DNA of 10,618 bases from Fimbriimonadaceae bacterium (GCA_947447315.1 CANFJD010000069.1:1-10618); one strand, 5' to 3'; shown: positions 1 to 8,400, numbered from the stretch's first letter. The notes: generated by a model not told the origin, from the letters alone. Numbers and translations: made by a program.

Positions 1-32
1 ACCACAGCACCGAGAGCCACCACCTGCAGGTA

Positions 33-67
33 CCAACCTGGGAGCGCCGACACTCTTGTCGGCGTCC
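33..67. repeat. Hairpin-forming intergenic repeat, copy 1
   Basis: A conserved lead-in (CCAACCTGGGAG, 33-44) is followed at once by a perfect 8-bp inverted repeat, CGCCGACA (45-52) and TGTCGGCG (57-64), with a 4-base loop CTCT. The same lead-in and stem recur at 163-211 with only T/C changes outside the stem. A second hairpin abuts it: GTCCAG (64-69) pairs with CTGGAC (75-80). No U-run follows the stem, so it does not look like a standard intrinsic terminator. Two copies within 150 bp suggest a dispersed REP-like element; whether it recurs elsewhere in the genome cannot be seen here. Confidence 0.7.
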
Positions 68-146
68 AGCAAACCTGGACTCACTCCATAACCAAGTCAA
101 CCAACACTCCGACCAGCCACCAGAATCCGGACTCCCCTTACCTGTC

Positions 147-164
147 GGCGGCATTGGAGCCGCC
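147..164. repeat. Short inverted repeat (GGCGGC/GCCGCC)
   Basis: GGCGGC (147-152) pairs perfectly with GCCGCC (159-164) around a six-base loop ATTGGA. It lies directly upstream of repeat copy 2 and overlaps the first bases of its lead-in. It is preceded by CCTGTCGGCG (141-150), which matches the right arm of the main hairpin, so this may be the remnant of a third, truncated copy. Confidence 0.5.
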
Positions 165-211
165 AACCCGGGAGACCCGGCCCGGGATCGCCGACACTCC
201 TGTCGGCGTCC
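163..211. repeat. Hairpin-forming intergenic repeat, copy 2
   Basis: The lead-in CCAACCCGGGAG (163-174) and the 8-bp stem CGCCGACA (189-196)/TGTCGGCG (201-208) with loop CTCC repeat copy 1. Here 14 extra bases (175-188, rich in CCCGGG) separate lead-in and stem. The stem is unchanged while the loop differs (CTCC versus CTCT), which fits a structured nucleic acid. It sits about 35 bp past the stop of the minus-strand gene ending at 244, so it could help end or protect that transcript, but there is no T-tract. Confidence 0.7.
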
Positions 212-243
212 GGAATATTCACCCCTAACTCCGACCGAGGATC

Positions 244-750
244 TCAGTACCCGACTAGAGTAACGGTGTCGAGGGGCAAACGCAGTCTCTGACTCGCATA
301 CAACGTGTCGAACCAGACCATCGCCTTATCAAAATCACGATTTCCACGGTAGATATTTCTAACGCAGATCACTAAATGCCTGGCGTCTTGCATCATGCAT
401 GCCTGGAAAAGGTCCTTCAAGATCTGGTTGTTATCGAGTGCACGTCCTGCCTCAACTTCAAGCACCACTCCTTCACCTGGGTGAAATGCATCCGCGTTGA
501 ACGACTTTTCGATCTTTCCATTCATGCCGTAAAGGACCGGCACGGAGATCTTGCCTTCAACCGCTTTACTTAGCTCAACTTGAAATCCTGCTTCCCGCAG
601 AGATGGCGCAACGAGATTTAACACTTCATTACTTTGGAGTGTGTGATCGTTGGATCCCAGCTCGTGATCATGGGCATGGAAGACATCTATCAATTTTCTC
701 ACCGTTGCCGGTGGGCGAGCTGATTTAGGAAAAGTTTGCCAAGCCACCAA
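244..750 (-). CDS. Orphan protein with PD-(D/E)xK-like nuclease signature
   Basis: I do not recognise a named family. The 168-residue soluble protein has no signal peptide or membrane segment. A conserved-looking core reads N-A-D-A-F-H (D87), then ten residues to E98-V-E100 on a hydrophobic strand (GVVLEVE), preceded by a helix containing E42. D, about ten residues, then ExE or ExK is the layout of PD-(D/E)xK restriction-type nucleases; an ExE variant is known in BamHI. This is inference from pattern, not a family match. The later LVICVRN strand fits a mixed alpha/beta core. The longest frame begins with TTG at 750; the adjoining GTG at 747 is a better start, because a GAGG lies about 7 bases before it. 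No methyltransferase gene is nearby, so a complete restriction-modification system is not shown. Base composition is lower in GC than the genes to its right, suggesting possible transfer. Confidence 0.6.
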   Translation of the reverse strand: MVAWQTFPKSARPPATVRKLIDVFHAHDHELGSNDHTLQSNEVLNLVAPSLREAGFQVELSKAVEGKISVPVLYGMNGKIEKSFNADAFHPGEGVVLEVEAGRALDNNQILKDLFQACMMQDARHLVICVRNIYRGNRDFDKAMVWFDTLYASQRLRLPLDTVTLVGY

Positions 751-1102
751 AGTGCCTCATTCTGGCACGGCAAAAGATCATCATTACCAATGCCTGTCGA
801 CACAATTGTAGTTATGAGACTGAAACAGGGATCCCCATACCAAAAACTTTAAACACAAGGTTGTCAAAATGCCAAATTTCGACCTATGTGTATATGCGGT
901 CTAAAATCACGCATCGCCTTGAAGTAGACGCCCTCGCACGCAATGTCATAACAAGTAATAAACACATCCTCGTTCGCGCCTCAAAAACTATGTAAATAAC
1001 AACTCTTAACCGCAATAACACACAAATAAACCCAGCATAACTACCGTACTGCGTTCTGTCCCCACTCTCATCAACAACACATCGTCCAAGTAACCTGACC
1101 TT
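751..1102. other. AT-richer intergenic region without recognisable gene
   Basis: This 352-bp gap separates divergent genes and should carry the promoters of both. I see no convincing coding frame, tRNA or riboswitch. A plus-strand TTGTCA (861-866) lies 18 bases before TATGTG (885-890), a weak sigma-70-like match 200 bp ahead of the next gene. TAACCT (1091-1096), a TAnnnT hexamer six bases before the ATG at 1103, could be the -10 of a leaderless transcript. Both are speculative. Confidence 0.4.
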
Positions 1103-1924
1103 ATGAGCCCCATCCCGTTGCCGTACCGCCCGCCTTACGACTGGGGGCGGATGATGGACTTCTGGCGGCGGCGAGCCCTCCGCGGAGTGGAAACCGTGAG
1201 CGATGAGGAGTACCGCCGGACCGTGCGGCTCCCGGAAGCCACCGGGTGGCTCACCCTCCGGCCCGACCCGAGCAACCATCGCGCGTGGCTGACCCTCTCG
1301 GAGACCCTGTCGGAACATGATGAAGAGATCATCACCCGCGTACGCCGCCAGTTCGACCTCGATGCCGACTCCGCCTCCATCGACGCCGCCCTCCGCGCGG
1401 CCGATCCGGAAATCGCCATCCTCCCCGGCCTGCGCCTCCCCCGCGCCTTCGACCCGTTCGAGTCCGCCATCCGCACCGTCATCGGTCAGCAGGTCAGCGT
1501 AGCGGGAGCAACTACGATTGCGGGCCGATTAATCGAGCGTTTCGGGGAAGCATCGGATGCCGAAGGGCTCACCCACCACTTCCCGACGCCCGCGCGACTG
1601 GCCCGGGCCGAAATCGGAGAGATTGCCACCCTGGGTATGCCGGGAAAGCGCGCCGAAACGATCATCCGCCTCGCCGCCTTCACCGCGGGTCGTGGACTCG
1701 AAAACTTCGATGAAGCCGCTTTGCTAGCCATCCCCGGCATCGGTCCGTGGACCGTCGAATACATCCGCCTCCGCGCCGTCGGCGACCCCGACTGCTTCCC
1801 CGCCGGCGACCTCGGTATCCGCAAAGCGCTCGGCATGAAATCCGTCGCCGAGGTAACCCAGTTAGCGGAAAAATGGCGGCCCTACCGTAGCTACACCGCC
1901 ATGCAACTATGGAACATTCAATGA
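1103..1924 (+). CDS. alkA: DNA-3-methyladenine glycosylase II (AlkA family)
   Basis: The product should excise alkylated bases such as 3-methyladenine from DNA, starting base excision repair in the cytoplasm. The 273 residues match the family length. The N-terminal P-P-Y-D-W (10-14) followed by R-A-L-R-G-V-E (24-30) is typical of the AlkA N-terminal domain. The HhH-GPD domain follows: TVIGQQVSVAGA (125-136), the helix-hairpin-helix LLAIPGIGPWT (207-217), and FPAGDLGIRKAL (232-243), where D236 is the expected catalytic aspartate. The C-terminal WRPYRSYTAMQLW (258-270) is also typical. There is no Ada-type N-terminal methyl-acceptor or AraC domain. No clear Shine-Dalgarno precedes the ATG; the P-P-Y-D-W motif so close to it supports this start. 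The stop TGA overlaps the next gene's ATG (ATGA at 1921-1924), implying translational coupling with the methyltransferase. Confidence 0.93.
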   Translation: MSPIPLPYRPPYDWGRMMDFWRRRALRGVETVSDEEYRRTVRLPEATGWLTLRPDPSNHRAWLTLSETLSEHDEEIITRVRRQFDLDADSASIDAALRAADPEIAILPGLRLPRAFDPFESAIRTVIGQQVSVAGATTIAGRLIERFGEASDAEGLTHHFPTPARLARAEIGEIATLGMPGKRAETIIRLAAFTAGRGLENFDEAALLAIPGIGPWTVEYIRLRAVGDPDCFPAGDLGIRKALGMKSVAEVTQLAEKWRPYRSYTAMQLWNIQ

Positions 1925-2412
1925 CCCGCCACTTAGTCATTCCGTCCCCCGTCGGTCCGCTCACCTTGGTTGCCCAAGACGAAATCCTCACCGGCGTGTA
2001 CTTCTCCGGTCACGACCCCGCCCCGAACCAAGCGTTCGGCCCCGCCGATTCCGACGCCCTGCTCCGCCAAACCGAAACCGAGCTAAACGAATACTTCGCC
2101 GGCGAAAGGAAAGTCTTCACCGTTCCTCGTCGAGGTCAAGGAACCCCGTTCCAGCAGCAAGTCTGGGCCGAACTGGAAAAGATCCCCTACGGCACCGTCA
2201 TCTCGTATGCGGAGCTGGCAAAACGAGTCGGTAATCCCGGCGGCTCCCGCGCCGTCGGCGGTGCCAATGGACGCAACCCCATCTCCATCATCGTCCCCTG
2301 CCACCGCGTCACCCAAAGCGATGGTTCCCTCGGCGGCTTCGGCGGCGGCCTCCCCACCAAACGCTTCCTGCTCGAACTCGAAGGCATCATGCCGCCGACG
2401 CTGCCACTGTAA
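1921..2412 (+). CDS. ogt: Methylated-DNA--[protein]-cysteine S-methyltransferase (Ogt type)
   Basis: This suicide enzyme transfers the methyl group from O6-methylguanine (and O4-methylthymine) in DNA to its own cysteine. The 163-residue length fits the stand-alone Ogt form. The N-terminal SPVGPLTLVA (9-18) begins the ribonuclease-like domain. The C-terminal DNA-binding domain has TPFQQQVW (75-82), IPYGTVISYAELA (88-100), then SRAVGGANGRNP (109-120) with the arginine expected to take the place of the flipped base (R110), and the active site PCHRV (126-130) with acceptor C127. The GGFGGGL stretch (138-144) has Phe where Tyr is common. I chose the ATG at 1921 rather than the in-frame ATG at 1909 because it overlaps the alkA stop as ATGA and puts SPVGP at the usual distance from the N terminus. 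Its tight link to alkA groups two alkylation-repair functions on one transcript. Confidence 0.93.
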   Translation: MTRHLVIPSPVGPLTLVAQDEILTGVYFSGHDPAPNQAFGPADSDALLRQTETELNEYFAGERKVFTVPRRGQGTPFQQQVWAELEKIPYGTVISYAELAKRVGNPGGSRAVGGANGRNPISIIVPCHRVTQSDGSLGGFGGGLPTKRFLLELEGIMPPTLPL

Positions 2413-2452
2413 CGCCAAAACTGTAAGGTCAAAACCGACCACAATAGATAAC

Positions 2453-3610
2453 GTGAACACGGCGAATCTCGGCTTCATTGGGGGCGGACAGTTGGCGCGG
2501 ATGTCGATCCAGGCCGCGCAGAGGATGGGACTCAACTGCGTCTCGCTCGATCCCGCCGCCGATTCCCCGGCCAGCCAGATCGCGGATAGCCTCACCGCCC
2601 GCTTCGATAACGTCAACGCCCTCGCCAACCTGCTGGCCAAGTGCGACGTGGTGACATTCGAAAACGAGTTCGCTCCGGTCGCCCCACTCCGCGCCGCCGC
2701 CGCACAGGCCGAGTTCGATCTCGATAACTTCGTCCCCAGCCTCGAAGTCCTCGAACGCGTTCAAGATAAGCTCACTCAGCGACGCATCTACCTGAACAAC
2801 GGCCTCCGAAGTCCCCTGGCGGTGCCGCTGAGCGAAGTCGACCAGATCGGGCTTCCGCTGGTGGCCAAGTCTCGCTTCGGAGGCTACGACGGCAAGGGAG
2901 TCCGCATGATCGACACTCCCGCTCAGCTAGCCAAGCTACGCGACGAAGTGGACGAAGCCAACTGGCTCGCCGAAACGAAGGTGAACTTCGTAAGGGAACT
3001 CGCCTGCATGGTCGCCATCCACGAGGCCGGCGTCACCGTGTTCCCGGTGATGGAGGTGCAGAACACCGATGCCGTCTGCGACATCACGTTCCCAAACGAG
3101 GATGAAGAAACCGCCTCTGCCGCCACCCGCCTAGCCGTAGACGCTGCCCTCGCCATCGCCGATGGCTCCGAGGGCCTCTTTGGCGTGGAGATGTTCCAAA
3201 CCGAAGACGGCGATGTCTGGATCAACGAGATCGCCCCGCGGCCGCACAACACCGGCCACTATTCGCTGGACTGGGGAGAACAGAGTCAGTTCGACATCCA
3301 CGTCCGCGTCGCCCTCGGCTTTCCGGTTCCCGAGCGGCTATCCGGCCTCCGGGTGACCATGGCCAACCTCCGCGCCCCCGAGGGCGCTCAGGACGACTTA
3401 GTCCACTATGCCACCGCCCACACTCTGGCCGAAAACGCGGATGTCCGGGTGCACTGGTACGGCAAAACCCAGGCCAAACCGGGTCGTAAAATGGGGCACC
3501 TCAACCTGCCCATCTGGTCCGAAGACACCGCCGAAGCCATCGCCGAAGTCCGCCAGGCCCAGGCCACCTTCTACGCCGCCTACACCGGCGAGCTAGAGAC
3601 CGACGAGTGA
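2453..3610 (+). CDS. purK: 5-(carboxyamino)imidazole ribonucleotide synthase (PurK)
   Basis: PurK uses ATP and bicarbonate to carboxylate aminoimidazole ribonucleotide to N5-CAIR in de novo purine synthesis; PurE normally then isomerises it, but no purE is in this window. The 385-residue protein is of family length. It starts with the pre-ATP-grasp motif GFIGGGQLARM (7-17). The ATP-grasp domain includes VTFENEF (67-73), KSRFGGYDGKGV (139-150), and the signature NEIAPRPHNTGHY (258-270) with metal-binding Glu and Asn. The C terminus has the typical GRKMGHLN (344-351). The frame stays open back into ogt, but the first possible initiator after the ogt stop is the GTG at 2453, placing GFIGGG at the normal distance; no strong Shine-Dalgarno is seen. 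It lies 40 bp after ogt and 10 bp before deoB, consistent with one operon. Confidence 0.94.
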   Translation: MNTANLGFIGGGQLARMSIQAAQRMGLNCVSLDPAADSPASQIADSLTARFDNVNALANLLAKCDVVTFENEFAPVAPLRAAAAQAEFDLDNFVPSLEVLERVQDKLTQRRIYLNNGLRSPLAVPLSEVDQIGLPLVAKSRFGGYDGKGVRMIDTPAQLAKLRDEVDEANWLAETKVNFVRELACMVAIHEAGVTVFPVMEVQNTDAVCDITFPNEDEETASAATRLAVDAALAIADGSEGLFGVEMFQTEDGDVWINEIAPRPHNTGHYSLDWGEQSQFDIHVRVALGFPVPERLSGLRVTMANLRAPEGAQDDLVHYATAHTLAENADVRVHWYGKTQAKPGRKMGHLNLPIWSEDTAEAIAEVRQAQATFYAAYTGELETDE

Positions 3611-3620
3611 AATCGAACCG

Positions 3621-4691
3621 ATGAAAAGGGCCATTGTCATCGTGATGGACGGCTGCGGAGTTGGCTCTGCGCCCGATTGGGAGTCTTTCGACGAAACCCA
3701 ACCGGCCAACACGATCGGTCACGTCTACGACGCCAATCCCGGCTTATCGCTTCCGACTCTCGAACGCCTCGGCCTCCGCGCCTCCGCCTCCGGGGAAGGT
3801 CCGCGGCTCCTGCCAAAGTCTCAAGGTGGCAAAGACTCCGTTACCGGTCACTGGGAAATGATGGGGATCGAGCTCACGGATCGCTTCCCCACCTATCCCA
3901 CTGGATTCCCGGTCGGCTTACGCAATGAATTCGAAGCCCGCATCGGCCGCCCCGCCATCTGGTGCGGTCCCGCCAGCGGCACCGCCATCATCGCCGAGCG
4001 GGGGGCAGAGATGGTTACAACGGGTCACCCAATCATCTACACCAGTGCCGATTCCGTCTTCCAGATTGCGGCGCACGAATCAGCAGTGCCGATCGATACT
4101 CTTTACGCCTGGTGTGAAATCGCCCGGGAGATCTGCACCGGCGCAAACTCCGTCCAACGCATCATCGCCCGCCCCTTCATCGGGGTTCCGGGAGCCTACG
4201 TTCGCACGGAAAACCGGCGAGACTTCCCCCTCCCGCCGCCGACTAACCTTTGCGACGAAATCGGAGACGTGTACGGTATAGGCGTGGTACCAGAGCTGTT
4301 TTCACATCGCGGCTTCCGCGCCACCGCACGCACCCAAAGCAATCCCGAGCACGCAGTTGCATTGGCTGCCGCATTGGAATCGGATGCCAAATTCATATTC
4401 GCTAATTTCGAAGATTTCGACATGAAGTTTGGCCATCGCAACGATCCCACCGGATTCGCCAATTGCCTATTGGACTTCGATCGCTGGCTGGAAGGATTTC
4501 TAGGTCTCCTTGGCCCCGATGATCAAATCCTCGTCACTGCCGACCACGGCAACGATCCCACCACCACGAGCACGGATCACTCCCGCGAGTTCGTACCACT
4601 TCTTTCGTGGCCTCGCGTCGAAATTCCCCAAGGGGCAGGAATGGCATTAGTAGGCGAATGTGTCCGTGAGCATCTAGCGCCGCTGGCATAG
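3621..4691 (+). CDS. deoB: Phosphopentomutase (DeoB)
   Basis: A binuclear-manganese enzyme of the alkaline phosphatase superfamily that interconverts ribose-1-phosphate (or the deoxy form) and the 5-phosphate, linking nucleoside breakdown to the pentose pool. Visible motifs: IVIVMDGCGVGSAPD (5-19) with metal ligand D10; DSVTGHWEMMG (72-82) with the phospho-acceptor T75; FPTYPTGFP (89-97); YTSADSVFQIAAHE (140-153); NFEDFDMKFGHR (262-273) with D267; TADHGND (306-312) with D308 and H309; and TDHSREFVP (318-326) with H320. The spacing of D267, D308, H309 and H320 equals that of the ligands known in the Bacillus enzyme. At 356 residues it is somewhat shorter than the common length of about 390. 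It follows purK by 10 bp; ribose-5-phosphate is the precursor of PRPP, so the pairing makes metabolic sense. Confidence 0.93.
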   Translation: MKRAIVIVMDGCGVGSAPDWESFDETQPANTIGHVYDANPGLSLPTLERLGLRASASGEGPRLLPKSQGGKDSVTGHWEMMGIELTDRFPTYPTGFPVGLRNEFEARIGRPAIWCGPASGTAIIAERGAEMVTTGHPIIYTSADSVFQIAAHESAVPIDTLYAWCEIAREICTGANSVQRIIARPFIGVPGAYVRTENRRDFPLPPPTNLCDEIGDVYGIGVVPELFSHRGFRATARTQSNPEHAVALAAALESDAKFIFANFEDFDMKFGHRNDPTGFANCLLDFDRWLEGFLGLLGPDDQILVTADHGNDPTTTSTDHSREFVPLLSWPRVEIPQGAGMALVGECVREHLAPLA

Positions 4692-4701
4692 GAGAGCAGA
4701 G

Positions 4702-5321
4702 TTGAGAGATCCCTTTAGCGCGGTGAGTCACTACATCGCGGCCGGCTTGGGGCTGGTGGCGGTGGCGCTCCTGATTCGTCAATGCGAGACCAGTCTGGGT
4801 GCCCTAAGTTTCGTGATCTTTGGCTTCACAATGGTTGGGCTTTACCTATCGAGTGCCATCTACCACACCCCCAAGACCAATCCAGCTTGGTTGCAAAAGA
4901 TGGACCATGCCACGATTTACTGGCTGATCGCCGGGAGTTACGTGCCCATAAGTCTCCTGGCCCTGCCCCGCCAGATGGGAATTCCAGTGTTGGTAATCGA
5001 GACCACCCTAGCCGTAGTCGGACTCATCGCAAGCATTTGGTTTGACGGCGGTCCGAAATGGCTGCGGCTGACCCTGTACCTTGTGATGGGCTTGATCTCT
5101 CTCGCAATTCTCAGTCCGTTGAGGGATGGTTTAGGGTTCATCGCATTAATTTGGCTACTGCTGGTAGAGTTATCTACAGTCTCGGTACCATCAGCTACGC
5201 AACTAAGCGCCCCTGGTTGTGGCCGGGACGCTTGGGAAGCCCGGATCTCTGGCACCTGATTGTGGTGGGATAGACGGCATGCCACCTCGTGACAATGTTC
5301 AGTTTGCGGGGGGAAACCTGA
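4702..5321 (+). pseudogene. Hemolysin III/PAQR-family membrane protein, disrupted
   Basis: The first about 150 residues are a typical hemolysin III (YqfA/HlyIII, PAQR superfamily) protein: an N-terminal R-D-P-F-S-A-V-S-H, several hydrophobic segments, SSAIYHT (50-56) with H55, and MDHATIYWLIAGSYVP (67-82). It begins at TTG 4702, six bases after an AGGAGA, 10 bp behind deoB. Past about 5150-5165 the family sequence continues in another frame (YSLGTISYATKRPWLWPG, 5175-5228, then DLWHLIVVG), which fits one missing base. That frame meets TAG at 5271-5273, after which T-A-C-H-L-V-T-M-F continues to TGA at 5319. Repaired, it would be about 206 residues, the usual family length. The HxxxH zinc motif expected near the end reads P-D-L-W-H, so its first histidine is missing. 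Unrepaired, the original frame ends at 5259 (185 residues) with a foreign tail. A recently decayed gene is most likely; sequencing error is possible but would need at least two errors. Confidence 0.8.
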
Positions 5322-5477
5322 TGCTCGCGAATTGGCGAAAACATACACAAAAACGGCTCAAGTATTTGTCCGAAAAACGGAGATCATACATATGAACATC
5401 ACATCGGGCGTATTCTGAATACAATCGTTGTTGGAATGCCGCTTTAACGATTCCCTGGAACTTGTGAACAGTATGCG
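5322..5477. promoter_or_regulatory. Intergenic region, probable kinase promoter; palindrome at 5410-5422
   Basis: This 156-bp AT-richer gap breaks the tight plus-strand spacing and probably holds the promoter of the histidine kinase gene. It contains a 13-bp palindrome GTATTC-T-GAATAC (5410-5422) and a direct repeat AAAAACGG at 5349-5356 and 5373-5380 (24 bp apart). TTGTCC (5366-5371) is a possible -35 with only weak -10 hexamers downstream. Any operator role is inference; palindromes this short can arise by chance. Confidence 0.35.
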
Positions 5478-8400
5478 ATGAGCACACCCGTGATACAGGC
5501 TGCAAATATCGGGATAGACCCGGAAGAGATCGCACTTCGGCCAGATTGGCTGAAGGTGTATTCCGCTACGCGTCCACCCAGCCCTGAAGCCGTGGTGACG
5601 CTGACGGAGGCGTTGAGTTACGTTCCATACGAAAACGTAGATCTTCGAGGGCGGGTACTTGCGGAAGTTGGCAAGCATTATCGCGAAATCGGTGAATCGC
5701 AGGCGTCTGTAAGGGCCCTGGAAGAAGCCGCTCAACTATTTGCTTCCCGAAACAACGTTCATGACCGGGCTGAGTGCCTCGTTGAAATCGGTCGCACTTA
5801 CAACCGGCAAGGAGAAGCAGCCGACGCACTCATCGTGTACGAAGCGGCTCTCGCGATGCTCTTGCCAGATGGTGATCAGGACCTGATTCGCCGGATTGAA
5901 ATTGGCATCGGCCACATTTATATCCTGATCGATGAGACCGAAGAGGCCTTACGGCAATTGGAGTCTGCTCTAACTCGAGCACGCCAGTTGCACGATGTCA
6001 CAAAAGTTGCGACGGCCCTCAATAACCTTGCTTACGTCCACCTCAAGCGAGACGATCCTGAATCCGCCCGGAAATGTGTCGAAGAAGCTATCGCTACGGT
6101 TGACCCAGCGGCACCTTTTAACTTTGAAGCGAACATGTACCACACGTACGGGGAAACCCTATTCGAGTGTGGACGGGTCGAGGAAGCGGCTGAAACATAC
6201 CAAATTGCTCAAGACAAGGCAGAGAAAATTGCTGACGTCAGCACTTTGGCGCAGTGTTTGGTCGGTCGGGTCCGAGCGGAATTAAAGTTAGGTCGAAATC
6301 GCCCGGAGCTGAAAGACATGCTGGACCGCGCGAGTGCCGTCACCAGCAATTTAAATTCGGACCGTATCCGCGCCAGCATCATGCGAGCGGAGGTCGAGTG
6401 GTTCGCGGCGAACAACATGTATGAGCAGGCGTTCAAGCGCCAAGCCGAAGCAATCGACCTAGAAAAGATCAACAACGAGTTCCAGTTAAAGTGGCGCCTT
6501 CGCATTTGGAATCGCCGGTACGAAAGGTACAGCGATGAGGCCAAAGACACTCAAGATAAGTTCCTGCGTCAGCTCACGCAGAGCGTTCCCGGGGTTCTCT
6601 ATCGGTGGCAACGCTCACCCAGCGGACGAGAAGAGTACACGTACGTTAGTGATGGCATCTACGACGTTTTGGGGATCACCCCCGAACAGCTGATGGGCGA
6701 TGCGACGACCCTGCGGGTACATCCGTCAGACGAACTTCGGTACGTTCGGGAGCGCGAGGATGCCCTACATTCAGGAAGGGACTGGAATTTCGAGGGTCGG
6801 TTTACGCTTCCGAATGGTCGAGAGGCTTGGCTTCGTAACGAAAGCCGAGTCTCGAGGGCGTTAGATAACTACACTGAAGCTTACGGATTTTTGCGCGATA
6901 TTACCGACGAGCGGGAGATTCAAGAAGCCCTCAAACGCACGGAGAGAAGATTCCGCGAAGCCATCGAAGCCGGATTTGATGGATTCATTTTGCTGGATCC
7001 AATCCTCGCGGAAAACGGGACCCTGCGTGACATGCGGGTGGCGGAAATGAATGCCCGTGCCGAGGAATTCGTCTCTCGCCGACGGGACGAAGTACAGGGC
7101 TTCGGGATCCGCGGATGGATGACGGGGAACGTTTGGTCCCAAGCGAGTCGAATTTTTCGGCGAGTACTGGAAACGGGCGAGCCAATCACCGAAGAGCAAC
7201 AACTAGGGTTACAGTGGTTTCAACCTGAATGGGTTGAATTGCAGTTTGTTCGTGTCGGAATATCGGTCGCCGTCACCATGCGGGACACCACCGCTCGACA
7301 CGCCCTCCTCGATCAACTCCAAAAGAGCGAAGAGCGCTGGCAGCTGGCAATCGAAGGAAGTCAGGACGGCATTTGGGATAACGATCTCGTCAACCACCGC
7401 ACATTTGTTTCCGATCGTTGGTTCGAGATGATCGGAGTATCACCGTCGTCGAACCTAAATCCGCGAGAACTCTTTGACCAGGTCATCCACCCTGACGACT
7501 ATGCCCAGTTCCGAGCCGCCTACACCCGCCACTTAGATGGCCAGGTATCGATTTATGGATGCGAGTTTCGGCTTCGCCACGCGGATGGCTTCTACCGGTG
7601 GATCATGGCTCGCGGAAAGGCAACCCGCGACGACCACGGCAACCCAGTTCGAATCGTTGGTACCCACACGGACGTCACTGAGGCCAAGCGTCTGGAGAAC
7701 CTGCTACGTGCTGTCGCAGAAGCTAACCGCCGTCTGATCGATGCCAAGAGCTTTGACGACGTACTGCATGCCGTCCTACGCGAAATCAGCTCCGCGATGG
7801 ATCTGGGGGCCGCCTCCCTTGCTCAAGTGACACAAGAATCAGGCACCGTTCAGTCCAAGTTTGTCGTCAGATTCGAATCCATTACCAATCCACCGTCCGT
7901 GAGTCTTGACCGAATTTGGTCGCCGCAGTGGTCTGAATGGCGCGAAACACTCCAGGCTGGCAACCTGATTCACGTCGATGCTGGGTTCAACACCGCTGAG
8001 CATTCTTTGCTCTCTGCAGCTAAAGTTTCCGGATTACACATTTTGCCAATTTACGCGCAGTCCACATTGTGGGGTTGCTTAGTGCTCGAAAACACGGCCA
8101 GTCACCGCGCGCTTGGAGAAGCCGAGACCACGATGTTGCGATCGCTGGCCGCGAATATTGGCCTCGCCATCGACCAGAGAATGAGTCGTGACCAGTTGAT
8201 CACGACGAACCGAGACCTTCAGGCGGCGGTGAAGAAAGCGCAAGAACTCGCGATTCAGGCAACTGCCGCTAGCCAAGCTAAGAGCGAATTCGTAGCGAAC
8301 ATGAGTCACGAGATTCGCACGCCGATGAACGGTGTTCTGGGGCTCATTGACCTCCTGATCGAAACGGGTCTGACCCCACAGCAGATGGAGTACGCGCTGG

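Noticed and set aside
1..240. CRISPR array
   Set aside because: Only two copies of a palindromic unit at irregular spacing, with an internal insertion in one; no regular spacers or cas genes.
376..573. Plus-strand 65-codon open frame
   Set aside because: It is the antisense shadow of the minus-strand nuclease-like gene, with no motif and no ribosome site.
884..1318. Minus-strand open frame across the alkA start
   Set aside because: Its right half is the antisense of alkA and its left half lies in the AT-rich gap. The composition is unlike a protein and no family motif is visible.
2207..2452. Upstream extension of the purK frame into ogt (82 extra codons)
   Set aside because: The region is fully explained by ogt in another frame. 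The extra residues are low-complexity and show no PurK similarity; GTG 2453 puts GFIGGG at the normal position.
5145..5170. Programmed -1 frameshift in the hemolysin III gene
   Set aside because: No X-XXY-YYZ slippery heptamer or obvious downstream structure is visible, and the second frame itself ends at an in-frame TAG, so a mutational lesion or sequencing error is more likely.
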